NCBI GenBank assembly: GCA_977006965.1
Contig: OZ345383.1
Span: forward strand, 62,001-126,000
Direction: 5' to 3'
Source: Phymatolithon calcareum
Lineage: Eukaryota; Rhodophyta; Florideophyceae; Hapalidiales
DNA length: 64,000 nt
In this document: positions 42,299 to 53,775 of the stretch, piece after piece
How positions within the stretch are numbered: the stretch's first letter is position 1
Layout of the letters: each line of letters starts with the position of its first letter
Notes under the pieces: generated by a model
The model's database searches: none
What the model was told of the DNA's origin: nothing
Seen by the model: the letters and a program-made list of their open reading frames with translations, nothing else
Translations under genes and position numbers: made by a program

Positions 42299-42485
42299 CT
42301 GCGTGAATGTACCCATTATATGCCTTTAAGCAGAGCCTACGAAGCTCCTGAAATTCAAATGATGTGCACTAATACTCAGCACAGCATTATAGGACACAGC
42401 ACATGGCAGAAAAAATCGCACAGCCATACAGATCGTAGCACATGGAGCTGCAATTTGGACAGTATCCGTCTCGCCTATTGGCCTA

Positions 42486-42527
42486 CGTCATTGATTCCAG
42501 GACGGTACTGTCCTGGAATAAATGACG
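42486..42527. repeat. 18-bp hairpin downstream of lyase-like copy 2
   Basis: Arms 42486-42503 and 42510-42527 (CGTCATTGATTCCAGGAC with one mismatch) around the loop GGTACT. It lies about 175 bases beyond the stop codon. Confidence 0.85.
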
Positions 42528-42700
42528 AAGGGAATAGCAGTTTATTCTGTACCCGGCTACACTACATTGTTTTTCTTCATTTGGGTCGACAAAACTTTTA
42601 CGAACATGATGTTCATCCTCAAAAACACCAACCGCATGAGGTAAAAACATTGGTAAAACTATCTACAACGGACTACGGCAATCATTTAGGATCATTAACC

Positions 42701-44340
42701 TCAAAAACGCTGAAATATCTTTCTGAGCTTGCTGAAACGCCGCCCACTTGGATTCATATTCACCATACAGGTCATTAGCATTAACGTCACTAGAATCGTA
42801 ATTATAGCATGATAGCCAATCCCTCCCGTGTACCATGCCTCGAACTCCGAACTGCTCTTCAGCTGAGGGTATTCAGACCATATTTTGCACAACGTTGACG
42901 AGTTCGTGGAGATAGGCGGCAGAGCAATATTCAGCACATCTAGACCGACCTTACTCGGCGACCAGAACGATGGTTTCGACTTACCGCGCAAATGTCTAAG
43001 AGCACTGCAAACTGCGTCCTCATAAGTCTCGTCCTGAAATCCGCGCGAGAGTATTCGATATGCATGCGCCGCATATAAGTGCTGTCCTTCAATCTTCGAA
43101 CCCTTACCGTTCGTGACATGCGGAAACGCCCATTCTGCCGCCAGTCGCAAATGTGGCGTGACAAACCCGGCCTTATTACCAAGATTCGTGCCCATGATTG
43201 CCAAATGCGCATTTGCCAATAGTGTGTACCAAACGTAGTGTCCTGCATCCGCTCGATTAACCTCATGAACCATCATTCCTTCAGAATCAATTTGAGATGC
43301 GAAGCGGCCTTCCAAGCACCATTTCTTAGCTCTTTTTTCCGTCCAGCATCTTTCGGTCCCTCCGATTTTGTGTGCTATGCTGAGAGAGCGATTGTTGCCA
43401 CCAAGAAGAGCGAAGGAAAGAACCGTGAGATCATAGTAAACGCCATGATTGTTTGCCATGTTGCCTTCGGCGATGACTTCATCACTTGTGGTTAAATAGT
43501 AGGCCATTTCACTTGCCCATTGTCGCATTCCTCTTTTGTCTTTCTCCGTCCAGAACGCTTCGCTCCCAGGGGTCTGGCTGAGTAGCAGTACTCCGTCGAC
43601 GAAACCACGTCCCGAGAAGTAAAGGTCCATGCATGCGGAGGAGCGACCAAACGTTACTCCTGGGACACCTTGGCCGAAACGAAGCGACGGTCTCATCCTG
43701 GTTTTCGGGTCAAGAAACCAGACACGGAGCATGGAGGCAGCAGTGGATGATCTCTTGGGGTCTTTGAATACATAACCAGCTAGGGAAAGGCGCATGACGC
43801 TGTTCATCATGCGCTCGAGTCGTGGTCGATCTGTGGCATCTCTTGCGGCAATATTCATCTGCAGGAGAAGATTTTTGTTAGCATTCAGCCACCATTGCAG
43901 AACAAACAGAATGAAAATGGAGGGGATCATAGACTTACATGCCCATCGCAGATAATCCAAGGAAGCCCAGATTTCGAACACTGTCCTTCAAACTTGTTGC
44001 CGCGGTAATCCTTACAATCTTTCGGTGCAGCATTACACGGAAATGCATACGGAACGACGGATGTGTAGTACGACTTATCACCATCTGCACCAGGGACAGT
44101 TTCCTTCTTGTCCACTACAGACGGGATGCCATGCTTCTCCAAGTAATTCATTGTAGCCTTCGTCTCTTGCCAAAGATATAGAAGAGAAGCCGAAATATCT
44201 GGCGACTTCAAGCTGCGGAGATCATAGGTGTTTCTAATGGACTGAAGCGCATGCGCGTCCCAGGTAAGAAGTTGGAGCTCGCTGCTGTTGCAAGCAGAAA
44301 ACGCCATGAGAAAAAACAGCAGGATGCGTACTCGACCCAT
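42701..44340 (-). CDS. Alginate-lyase-superfamily (PL5/PL38-like) membrane-anchored protein, copy 2
   Basis: Exons 44340-43939 and 43858-42701 give about 519 residues; the 80-base intron (43938-43859) is in the same place (phase 0 after DGH) as in copy 1 and shares GTAAGT, a GCTGAATGCTAACAAAA branch region and CAG. Protein features are as in copy 1: signal peptide (VRILLFFLMAFSACN), DGH, RPRLERMMNSVMRLSLAGYV, RVWFLDPKTRM, ANNHGVYYD with the expected catalytic Asn-His, NRADAGHYVWY, and a C-terminal membrane segment (IITILVTLMLMTCMV) with a basic tail. Exon sequences are clearly more alike than introns, so both copies appear to be under protein-level constraint. The N-terminal 130 residues (DKKETVPGADGDKSYYTSVV, and a Cys-rich part with CNAAPKDCKD) are a family-specific extension. 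Substrate unknown. Confidence 0.85.
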
Positions 44341-44385
44341 GTCGGATTTTACAGCAGCTGCAATTTTGCGTTCACATAAAGCCTA
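44341..44385 (-). promoter_or_regulatory. Conserved 5' block of lyase-like copy 2
   Basis: Minus strand TTATGTGAACGCAAAATTGC and GTAAAATC, shared with copy 1 upstream of its ATG. Confidence 0.55.
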
Positions 44386-45398
44386 GATATGGTTACAGAG
44401 GCGGGCGAGGCGGAACAGGAAAGTTGTACCCGAGCGGAAAACGATAAGCGCAAACTCGAGAGAAGCTTGATGCCGGATCGTGGATGGGACGGTAGAGGCG
44501 GCGGCAGCCACCCGGGGTAAAAGCGACGAGGGTGAGCGGCAATGAAGATAGGAACGGTGTAGTCGACAGAGAAGTAAGGCTGGTAGGTGTGGAGGAATAA
44601 GGTTTTCCGTCGCGTTCGATTTTTCTTTACGGAACTGGTACCGGCCTGCACGACAAGTCTGCCATCTCAGGGTCTGGCAAACCTATGAATTTTTCATGGC
44701 ACTCAGTGTTCCGTGCGAAGTGTCATGCGCTATCCAGAGCGTCTGTGCTCCCGGGTCTAATAGCGCGCAGCTGATATACAGTCAAAACAAAGGTATGGCA
44801 CAGCAAAGCGCTGGGAATGCTGGGTAGACGATCATCGCACAATACAGGCAGCCGCTTGTTTTCGTTGCGTATCGCTTTGCTCAGCACTACAGAAACTTTT
44901 GTATATCGAGTTCTACTGCAATACACGCTGTGATGATTCTACGGTGGCGTACGTCGGTTCGCATTGGCAGGGTTAATTAATTCGAACAATTACCGAACTT
45001 TTTTACATCGATTCGTACTGTGTGGAGTGGCCTTTAAAGGACACTCTTCTCTCAGTCAAGTCGATGTCTGGGAGATATGCGTCTTCTTTGCATGGAAAGT
45101 ATGAATATAATGTGAGGAATCCAGTTGCGAAAAGGCGCCCGCCCTATCTTCTGATATACAGGAACGAAGGGTTATGAGCATGGCGCTTAGTCGGTAAGCT
45201 CCTGTGTTGCACATTAGGTGTCGCGCCCAGTGCTTTATCGCTGGCTGAACGCATATGGTGAGTGCTTCTTCCTTTCTCGACTGTACGCTTCGCAACTCGG
45301 ATTGCGATCACCATCGTGCCAATAGTAGGTGGTCTGTCTAGCCATAACGGAATCGTGTATCTCATTTATTCATGCGGTATGCCTCTATTGTTAGTTCC
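44386..45398. other. Upstream region of lyase-like copy 2, nothing recognised
   Basis: GC-rich in its first 300 bases; otherwise no recognisable feature. Confidence 0.45.
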
Positions 45399-45410
45399 TT
45401 CCTCTCAGTA

Positions 45411-45697
45411 TTTAACCGAGCACCACTTTGGAGAAAATCACTATTGGGTGCCTACTCTGGGATTACCGCGGTGATCGAACTAGTCACCTTACAACGTACT
45501 GTAGCGTCGTCGAAGATGAGTGCAGAAATTGATTCTGAGTGCAAGAGACTCACAGGAGCTCTTGTTGGGAGAGAATTACGAGTCAAGAACTTTTTGAGTT
45601 GCCAGAGGACTTTTGCTTAGAGAATATCGCAAGAGCTGCCCCGTTACTCCAAGACGAGGCTTTGGGAACTCTCAAAATAAAATCATCAAATATCCCC
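45411..45697 (+). mobile_element. LINE family A, 287-bp 3' fragment with 12-bp target duplication
   Basis: TTCCTCTCAGTA (45399-45410) and TTCCTATCAGTA (45698-45709) flank it. The inserted piece encodes NRAPLWRKSLLGAYSGITAV, ELVTLQRTVASSKMSAE and GRELRVKNFLSCQ and ends AAATCATCAAATATCCC(C). This shows that family A copies end in ...TATCCCC with no poly(A). Confidence 0.8.
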
Positions 45698-45709
45698 TTC
45701 CTATCAGTA

Positions 45710-46302
45710 AAGGAAGATAGAAGCTCCTTGAATTTCGGCTCGGTTGCTTGGATCGCGCACGCTCAAGTTCGTCTGCTTGTCCCTTCGACAACGTGGAGTT
45801 TGAGAGCTCTCACCCTTTCCCGGAGGTCTATTGATTTCTGGTGGACTGCTCAGATCACGCAAGCTCAAGTTCGCATGCGAGCCGCTTCAAACTCTTCCAT
45901 CCATTCCCGACCGCAACTTTCTCCGTGTAAGCCAGCACGGTGACAATCGTTTCTAAGATTCTATTTCCCATTTTCGTGATCCTGTCTCAAGGTCGACAGC
46001 CAAGCCATTTTTGGATGCTGGAGGACGACGCCGAAGACTACAAGCTTGGACTGTCTGTTTGCCCTTTTGGATGTTTTATTTCTCTCTTTCTTTCCTCCTT
46101 TCAGGCTCTCCCCCTGGTTTTCTTTCCTGCCCTTCTCTCACCCTTGTCGCGCTGGGTTCTTGTGCGTCTGGCACTACGGCAGGTCCAAGTACATACACTT
46201 GTGAGCAATCCACTTGCGTTAAGCTCGCATCTCTTATATTAGCATCCATAGAGAATTGCCCTGCTTTGCTCGTCATTGGGTTTGTTAATGTTACTGCATT
46301 CC
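45710..46302. other. Unassigned region left of LINE F
   Basis: CGCACGCTCAAGTTCG and CACGCAAGCTCAAGTTCG repeat at 45755 and 45858. It may be the 5' coding part of LINE F, but no domain is visible. Confidence 0.35.
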
Positions 46303-46557
46303 AATGGATGGATGGATTTCTGTTTTATTGAAGCTCCCTCAGTCAATTATCATTGCACCTGAGAGACTTTTCGTTGCGCTACAATCCTTCGCTTACGTTT
46401 TCATTTTGATTTCGGACATTTTCTTTGGACGGTATCAACTGCCATTTCCAGCATCTCTGTTTGAATATCGGAAAGTTTTTGCTTGGACATTAAGTTTGAG
46501 ATAACTGTGAGAGCTTCATCGAGTTCGGAATCTTCGTTTCTTGCTTGTTCTTGCCAA
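46303..46557 (-). mobile_element. LINE family F 3' fragment, (ATCC)n tail
   Basis: About 250 bases closely related to 56485-56745, ending on the minus strand GGGAGCTTCAATAAAACAG and AAATCCATCCATCC. Confidence 0.65.
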
Positions 46558-48442
46558 GGATACTATATTCCAATGCCGGCGACGACTCAATCAAGAACAG
46601 TGTAGAAATAGTATGAGTTCGAGTGGGAGCACACAGCTAGTAAGATTGGTGAACGGGCTAGTGGTACAGTATTGGCGAAATGGGGACGTGAGGAATTGCT
46701 CACAGACGTGGGCGGCCTCATCCGGTTGCTCTTAAGTCAGTCAAAATGCTATCCAAAGCGATTATGCTTCTCAAGCTGCAGAGAAAATATCCATTTTTCC
46801 GGAATCGAAGCATGCACACACGACTCGTTAGAGATTCTGTGCGAACGTGTACCCATCCTTTGCGAGACGGCAAAAGGAAGACGAAACGGGGAAAATGCGG
46901 CTTGCGCAACGGTCCGCAACTGTCATCAATTTCCTGACACCCCTTTCCTTATTTCATTCTGTATTGTCGAAGGCTTAACGCCTGAACCTATCATAACGTC
47001 GAGAAACAATTTTTTGAATGTCTCCATGGGTTTCTCAATGCATAAAGTAGGTCTTCTACATTTGCTCTCTGCTCTTCCGACGACCTGTCTTCAAGAAACA
47101 GCCCCACCAGTACAGCGTGATATCAAATGCTAGAGACTCGTCAAGCGTGTCCACCCGCATATTCACAGTTTGCCAACAAAGCAGCGGCGGCCATACTCAC
47201 CGCACATTTCTACTGGTACTCATGACCAGCCCCGTTCAGTGGTAACCATATCCAATCCAAACTTGTAGTGCAATGACGCGCATACGCCCAGGTTTGTACG
47301 TAGACTGTGGTCTTTGCGCTCCATCGCAACTCTTTGTATTTGCCGTGCACGAAGGAGTCGATCAGGCCGTTTGAAGTAATGCGCGAACAAGCGCCTTTGC
47401 GAGATTTCCTTTGTATCGTTCCACGGGCTGTGTCTGCTGCTACCGCCTTGTCGGCCACAGTACTTCACACATCGAGGTGTAAGTCTCGAGTGGTGACACA
47501 TGGCCTGCAAGGATAAAAACCGACGATCCGTCAAAATATAGTAAAGGCTAATAGCTAAGCCCTTCGTCTTAACACGGAGGGATAAATGGAGCACCGCAAA
47601 TTGGTTACAGCGGAAATTTTCGTTTACAGGAGCACACATGACAAGAATGACAAGGAATATAAATGACTCTTTTGGTGTACAACATCTGGCCGAAGTATAC
47701 TTTGGCCGAGATCAGTGCAGTACATCAGCGGAGAAAATATCATAATGCCATGCGGGGTGTCCAGTCGTTGTACTAGTATGATATGACAGTCTTTCGGCTG
47801 CCAATCTGCGAGTTGCAGCTACTGTATCATATCTGTACGCGATGAGAATGCACATGAGCTTGGAGAAACCATCGCAACAGTCATCCATCATGATGGTCCT
47901 GACTCGAGAAATAAAAATCCTCTTTTTGAGTAGATTGGCATGTCACGTTCCCAGTCCTTCTAAAAGTAACATTTATTGTGAAGTAGAAGCTGTGAAAACT
48001 GACGGTAACGTTGAAGAAACTCTTTTGCATGACTATTGCTTCATCATCGGCTATGCTACGGCAGAGCTACTCTGCCACTCCGCTTTTATTGTTTATTCTG
48101 ACTGCCTTCACCTCTATATCTCTTGCTTGCATTCCTCAAAGCAAGCCTGCTCCAATCCAGGCAACCAACTCACGAATAGAATACCGAGTTGACTAATGGC
48201 GGGCTCAACAATAAGTTGAAGTGGGTAGTTACTCCAGCTCTATTTGCAAAAATTTACAACGCTTCGTCGTCCACTGGGGGATTGAGGTCCACTATCGTCT
48301 ATCGTCTAAACTTGGGATGCCAGCGAAAAATAGCGATTGCGATACAGATACTACGGAAAAAGGAAGGAATGCATGAAATAAGAGCGCGAAGAAATCATGC
48401 GGATTTGAAAAGCAAAAAAGTGCAACAAACGAAATACACAGT
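46558..48442. other. Unassigned region downstream of the glycosyltransferase gene
   Basis: Frames up to about 150 residues on both strands overlap one another and show no domain. Could contain decayed repeats; nothing I can support. Confidence 0.45.
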
Positions 48443-50434
48443 TCAAGTCGGCATATCTTTGTCTTTCGCAAAATCCAATCCCGCAAGAAGTGCCTTTTTG
48501 CCCCCAAAACGCATCGCAGCTTCTGTGAATGACGACCAGTTGGATCCCAAAAGTTTCTTCGTTCTTGCCAGCGCAAGAATGTCAATGAGTGCATATCGGA
48601 TGCACACGCTGTCGCGACCGTCACAGTTGCGCTCCGTAGTTAAAATTCTGTTTGGGAATTCTTTTCGTAGTCGCGCAAGTACCTCAAAAGTGTCGGTTGC
48701 CACATAGAAATGCAAGTCCGGACTTTCCTTCAATAGACGTCGCATTTCAGGGATGAACGTTAAGTGTGAACTTTTTCGTCGCCAATACTCCATTGTCTTC
48801 GACGCATTATTACCGTACTCTGACTCGAAATTCACGTTTTTGATATCTCGTTCCAGCGTTCTATCCCGGATGTGCACGCCGACCATCCGACCCAGACCCT
48901 GTTTTTCAAGTTCTGCCACCCTTTGTGCGACGTATGGTACCGGGGTGAGGGATCTGATATTTGCATTATCGGATTCCCAGTTGGTGAGCTTGGGATCCGC
49001 GTTCATGACGTAAGCGCTCTTAAAGTAAATATGCTTGCTTGGATTGTTGACAATAAACTTGTCTTTGACTGCACCTGGTCCGTCCATTTCCATGTAATTG
49101 ATAAACTCGAAGCTGAGCCATGATTTGTCCCATTTGTACGAATTCTTAAAGGGCCAATGCAATTTCATTCTGGGTAGCACGACCAGATCGGACACAAAAA
49201 GGTCTGTAAAATTGGCGGATATGTGACGATCGGTTTCCCAGATGACGACGAGTTCGCGGCCGGTGTTTTTGGCGAACGACATCGCGGATCCAAGTGCACG
49301 CAACCGATTCCCTAGCCCGTGCATGCAATGTACAAAGAGGATGCGCGGAGGGTTGTCAGAGGCACGACCGACAGATGCGAGATTGAGTCTTGTCAATAGT
49401 AATTTCTTGCCGCTGGCGCTCAAAAAAGTGAGAACGTCCCAAGGTACTGCGTAATCACCGGCCAGGCGCTGCTCAAGAGCCAGCTTCCAGGCGGCATCAA
49501 AATTCGGAGCGGACGTCAGTTCCTTTAAACTTGGTGGCTTCTGCACGGCAGTCAGAGTGACCTCACCATTAGATATGGACGACACTGCCCATTTACTTTG
49601 CCGCATATGTTTCGGACTCCATGGGTCCTTGAGGCCATCGAGGAGCAGGCGATTAAGATCGATCTCAACCTGCACAAATCGAACGTCGCGTTGCGCTCGC
49701 GCATTATCACCGTGCGGCACATGCGAGAGATGGGAATAACTAATGTTCCTTTTCGCGATGCCTGCATTAGCCAATCTGGTGTACAGATCTTCATCATCCC
49801 AACCGTATGTTTGAATTCGTTCATCGTAGCCACCGACGGCGAAAAAATCGGCCCTTCGAATATATACAGCACCGTTGAGATGCACCTCATTCGCATCTCT
49901 GGCTAACATGTAGTTGCCCGCAAAGAACGCTTTGGGTCCGCTTTTCGGCAGTTGATGCTCGGCGACGAAGTTCTCCGCTAGCTTGTAATCGCAATCTGTT
50001 CGAATGATATTCTCGCGCGATGACGCGCGCATTGCGAGGTTATACGCCCGTGACAGAACCCATTGCGATTCGCCTTCCACGCGGATGAGACGAACGCGTG
50101 GGTCCTTCTCAGCCAGAACGATATGACGCAGAGGCGGATTGGATCCCCAGTCCACGACAATAATTTCATCAACGCCGACGACGGAACGCCATGCCGTGAG
50201 CACGCGCCGCAACGTTGACTGGCGATTCATGCAGCATGCGACGATGGAAATGCCGGGACGCACGTCGGCTGCTGCGACAAGCGGACTCTGTGCTTCGACG
50301 AGCGAGGCGCGAAAATCCGGCGGTTGCACAGGGACGGTAGTGCGCAGCAAGCGACGCGGAAGCTCTGCGATGAGCAGGAGCACAATTGGGATTAGGAGAA
50401 GATGGCAGTAGGAAACGCGGCGCGCCATGGACAT
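48443..50434 (-). CDS. Golgi-type two-domain glycosyltransferase (GT2/GT7-C-like plus fucosyltransferase-like)
   Basis: I start at the ATG at 50434 (MSMARR), giving 663 residues, because a signal anchor (HLLLIPIVLLLIAELP, ~11-26) then lies at the N-terminus, the topology of Golgi type II enzymes. The frame stays open further up, with ATGs at 50566 and 50728. Domain 1 (~60-270): GISIVACCMNRQSTL, IIVVDWGSNPP, the TDCDYKL site resembling a DxD metal motif (147-151), and GGYDERIQTYGWDDEDLYTR (201-220), the hallmark of the GT7-C/chondroitin-synthase-like module. Domain 2 (~365-663): HGLGNRLRALGSAMSFAK, GRELVVIWETDRHISANFTD, and MVGVHIRDRTLE, the pattern of the O-FucT/GT23/NodZ GDP-fucose superfamily, with FYVATDTFEV and SNWSSFTEAAMRFGG later. 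Both domains appear complete. Likely role: building or decorating cell-wall or secreted polysaccharide. Donor and acceptor are unknown. Confidence 0.85.
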   Translation of the reverse strand: MSMARRVSYCHLLLIPIVLLLIAELPRRLLRTTVPVQPPDFRASLVEAQSPLVAAADVRPGISIVACCMNRQSTLRRVLTAWRSVVGVDEIIVVDWGSNPPLRHIVLAEKDPRVRLIRVEGESQWVLSRAYNLAMRASSRENIIRTDCDYKLAENFVAEHQLPKSGPKAFFAGNYMLARDANEVHLNGAVYIRRADFFAVGGYDERIQTYGWDDEDLYTRLANAGIAKRNISYSHLSHVPHGDNARAQRDVRFVQVEIDLNRLLLDGLKDPWSPKHMRQSKWAVSSISNGEVTLTAVQKPPSLKELTSAPNFDAAWKLALEQRLAGDYAVPWDVLTFLSASGKKLLLTRLNLASVGRASDNPPRILFVHCMHGLGNRLRALGSAMSFAKNTGRELVVIWETDRHISANFTDLFVSDLVVLPRMKLHWPFKNSYKWDKSWLSFEFINYMEMDGPGAVKDKFIVNNPSKHIYFKSAYVMNADPKLTNWESDNANIRSLTPVPYVAQRVAELEKQGLGRMVGVHIRDRTLERDIKNVNFESEYGNNASKTMEYWRRKSSHLTFIPEMRRLLKESPDLHFYVATDTFEVLARLRKEFPNRILTTERNCDGRDSVCIRYALIDILALARTKKLLGSNWSSFTEAAMRFGGKKALLAGLDFAKDKDMPT

Positions 50435-51803
50435 GATATGCTTTCGCGCTCGGACGAGGAGGGGATTGTTGTAGAAGGGGCGACGGATGCGGCGGCGCAC
50501 AGGAGGGCGCGCGGTCGTATCAATGCTGGGCGTGCCGAAAAAGTGGCACACCTCTGCTTGTGTCATGGGCGCCCGAGCAGTCGAGCGTCGCAACGCTGCA
50601 CGCGCACAGCGGTACGCGCTACAGTAGCGGAGGCTGAAGCAGCGAAGGTGTCGATTCGATTTAGCAGTATGGCAGCAGAGGTTAAGAAGCAGATCGAGCA
50701 TCACGACATCGACGGTCCTCATGATCATTATCGCTAATACATCAACAGAACCGATTTTCTGCTTAGTTTTCCAAAAATAGAGAAAACTATATTTTTCTGG
50801 AGCATTTTGGGGAATCTTTGGCAATTATTTCGCCCACTTTCCATAAATAAACCAATCATACGATATTACCTTCTGGGAAATGTGAATATTTTGCATTTAT
50901 GTAATGCTGGCATCTGGAATCGAATGCTTCCGATTTTTGATTTTCATCAACACAGAACATGCCGATGTTGCCCTGATTTATACTTCTGAAACGACATTGC
51001 TAAGGCCAGGTACTGGCCGGTGTATTAAATCAAATACTTATTTGAAACAATTGATGCCAGCATGGCAGATATTTGAATTTAAAAAATAAATTCAAAAACG
51101 GCACCGAAATTGAAGGTCTGGTATGATCTGCGCTGATTGTATGCACGATACAGATCTACCCTACAACAGTCTTACAGTGCCACGATGATCGTATCCTCCA
51201 CGAATAGAGGTGTGTCTACACAGACTCTGTGGACACAGTCCAATGGATATTTTCTCTAATTTTGTGCTCTGCTTCAAGAGAAGTACAAAAGTATGCAAAT
51301 GCGCAAAACGGGACGTGTCAAAGACCCATTTATTGCAGTATATTTTGATTATAAACTTCAAGAACGAACACGTGTTTCTCTTGTTTTTATGGCAAAATGA
51401 TCTCAAATGCACCGTAATTTTTTACGATTCTATCATATTCAGATTCTTGCGATGCACACATTTTGTGACCAATGACATGTCTCTTTCTAATCACACAGGA
51501 AGATACTTTGCTGATGTTAACGCCAAGATTAAATATCACCAATAAAATCAGCGTGAAGAACAATTGTGTTTTGGATGTCATTGCAGTTGCGTTCCACTTC
51601 GCGAAAATTTATCGCTCAGGGTTCACGTGGAGATTTGTGCTCAATATGATACAAACTTCAAGTTTTTGATCCATGTGTGAGATCCTACAGAATGCACTAC
51701 TGGAGATCCGAGGGGCGATCCCCTCCTTATTCTCCTCTGTGCCGCTGGCCGCGTTTCGATCCCATCTTGCCATTCATTTTCTCACATCCTACATCCGATC
51801 TCA
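50435..51803. other. Divergent intergenic region between glycosyltransferase and ILVD genes
   Basis: Holds the promoters of both divergent genes. The first 290 bases are the open 5' extension of the glycosyltransferase frame. No clear TATA box; an imperfect inverted repeat lies at about 51210-51235 (GTGTCTACACAGA...TGTGGACAC). Confidence 0.45.
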
Positions 51804-53639
51804 ATGTCGTCCCTTCCCAGTTTTGCCGTTGGGACTCCGTTACGCACTCGATCCGGAAAGCCCACGCTGTCCCGCGGCGTTGTAACCCGCTTGACGACAA
51901 AGAGCTGTGTCGATGCCACCTCAACCACGGCCAGAGGGCGCTCCGCAGAGCTTGTGGGAGATTTTCCGGGCACTGATGCATGGACGAAGCGCACCGCTGC
52001 ACGTGCAATGCTACGCGCTGTCGACTTTAACGACAAGGACTTTGGCAAACCGATCGTCACCGTCGCTGTCACGCACACGAATGCCACTCCCTGTAACGCG
52101 CACATGATGCAACTCGGAAACTTGTTACAGGAGGCCGTGGAGGGAGCCGATGCCAAGGCGTTTTTGTTTGGAACGCCTGTGATTTCCGACGGTGTCACCA
52201 TGGGATCTTCCGGAATGCGCTATTCGCTTGTTTCAAGAGATCTCATTGCAGATTGTATCGAGATGATGCATGAAGGATATCTTGCGGACGGTATGGTCAC
52301 GCTCGGTGGTTGCGACAAGACCATTCCAGCAGCTCTGATGGGTATTCTTCGAAATAATTCGATCGGCGTCATGTTGTACGGCGGTAGTATTTTACCGGGA
52401 TCTTTAGACGGAAAGGATATGACGGTTATCAACTCCTTCGAAGGGATCGGTGCACGAGGCGCTGGAAGAATCGATGATGCTGAACTGTCGCGAATTGAAA
52501 AGAACTCTTGTCCGGGTAGCGGCGCATGTGGTGGAATGTTCACGGCGAATACTATGTCGAGCATCATCGAGGCCATGGGCATGTCCGTTCCATACTCCTC
52601 GTCGCATGTTGCGGTGGATAGGAGTAACAAGCTCAGTGAGAGCAAGATTGAGGATTGTCGTCGCAGCGTTGAAGCATTATTTATCTGTATGGATCGTCAG
52701 ATAACATCGCGTCAAATATGTACCAAGAAGGCATTTGAGAACGGAATAATCGTTCTCATGGCACTCGGTGGCTCTACAAATGCTGTGCTTCACTGTATGG
52801 CGCTCGCACATGAAGCGGAGGTGCCGCTGTCCATGGATGACTTTAACCGCATTTCCACCAATGTGCCTCTTCTGGGAAATTTCAAACCTTTCGGCGACTT
52901 TGTCATGTCGGATTTGGAGAAAATTGGCGGTGTCCCGCTTGTGATGAAGTACCTACTCGCAAACGGCTTACTTCATGGCGATTGCATGACGGTTACCGGG
53001 AAAACGGTGGCGGAAAATCTTGCAGACGTGCCCTTGGAATTACCGTCGGGACAGAATGTACTGTACACGCTCGAGAAACCGCTGGCGCCCCCGGGTAAGC
53101 ATATCCTCATCATGCGAGGGAACCTTGCGCCAGATGGCGCGGTAATTAAGTTGTCCGGTAAAAACCTGGAACGACACACGGGTCCCGCGCGCGTATTCGA
53201 TTCGGAGGAGGAGGCCCTGGACGCAATTCTGCAGCACAAGATTGTCGCGAACGACGTAGTGGTGATTCGATACGAGGGTCCTCGTGGCGGTCCTGGAATG
53301 CGCGAAATGCTGAGCCCTAGTGCGGCGATAGTGGGTGTTGGACGCGGCAAGGATGTTGCGTTGCTTACTGATGGTCGTTTCTCCGGCGGTACACATGGGA
53401 TTATGGTGGGACATGTTGCGCCAGAGGCGGCTGTTGGAGGCCCTATTGCGTTGATTGAAGAAGGGGATATGATTACTCTTGAACCTGGAAAGTTGCTGCT
53501 GTCTGTTGATGTGTCAGATGAAGAGATGAGAAAACGACGGAGCATGTGGCGCGAGAAGGAACTCCCGGGATTGAGAGGTGTGCTGAAGAAGTACCGACAG
53601 TTAGTCTCGTCGGCAAACAAGGGGGCTATCACTCATTAA
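51804..53639 (+). CDS. ILVD: Dihydroxy-acid dehydratase, branched-chain amino acid synthesis
   Basis: A 611-residue intronless protein, full length for the IlvD/Edd family with an extra N-terminus. It dehydrates 2,3-dihydroxy-isovalerate and -methylvalerate to the 2-keto acids, the penultimate step of valine and isoleucine synthesis. Cysteines for the Fe-S cluster are present: C97 in TPCNAH, C170 in GGCDKT, and C242 in [17 protein letters not shown]172 is the conserved lysine next to the cluster. The C-terminal [20 protein letters not shown] motif is intact. The first ~50 residues (S/T/R-rich, few acids: [20 protein letters not shown]) fit an organelle transit peptide, plastid or mitochondrion. 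The family core starts near [19 protein letters not shown]. The start codon at 51804 is the first in-frame ATG before this region. No damage seen; a house-keeping gene. Confidence 0.97.
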   Translation: MSSLPSFAVGTPLRTRSGKPTLSRGVVTRLTTKSCVDATSTTARGRSAELVGDFPGTDAWTKRTAARAMLRAVDFNDKDFGKPIVTVAVTHTNATPCNAHMMQLGNLLQEAVEGADAKAFLFGTPVISDGVTMGSSGMRYSLVSRDLIADCIEMMHEGYLADGMVTLGGCDKTIPAALMGILRNNSIGVMLYGGSILPGSLDGKDMTVINSFEGIGARGAGRIDDAELSRIEKNSCPGSGACGGMFTANTMSSIIEAMGMSVPYSSSHVAVDRSNKLSESKIEDCRRSVEALFICMDRQITSRQICTKKAFENGIIVLMALGGSTNAVLHCMALAHEAEVPLSMDDFNRISTNVPLLGNFKPFGDFVMSDLEKIGGVPLVMKYLLANGLLHGDCMTVTGKTVAENLADVPLELPSGQNVLYTLEKPLAPPGKHILIMRGNLAPDGAVIKLSGKNLERHTGPARVFDSEEEALDAILQHKIVANDVVVIRYEGPRGGPGMREMLSPSAAIVGVGRGKDVALLTDGRFSGGTHGIMVGHVAPEAAVGGPIALIEEGDMITLEPGKLLLSVDVSDEEMRKRRSMWREKELPGLRGVLKKYRQLVSSANKGAITH

Positions 53640-53775
53640 TAGTCATTTCAGATGGTGCGGTAAGTACTTTAGTGGAGATCGCATTAAAGCTCTGACAGCG
53701 CAGAGGAAGACAGATAAATTTAGTTGACCTTCGATGCAACTGCTGTGCATGCGTCCCTTTCGGCAACAAAGTACT
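53640..53775. other. 3' flank of ILVD
   Basis: No polyadenylation signal stands out; TACTGTAG occurs at 53772. Confidence 0.3.

Noticed and set aside
42239-42778. 179-residue plus frame
   Set aside because: It runs through a tandem repeat and a hairpin and overlaps the 3' end of lyase-like copy 2 antisense; no domain.
49557-49906. Plus-strand frames inside the glycosyltransferase gene
   Set aside because: They are antisense shadows of the minus-strand gene and show no domain.
52973-53632. 219-residue minus frame opposite ILVD
   Set aside because: Antisense of a conserved enzyme gene with strong codon constraint; no independent domain.
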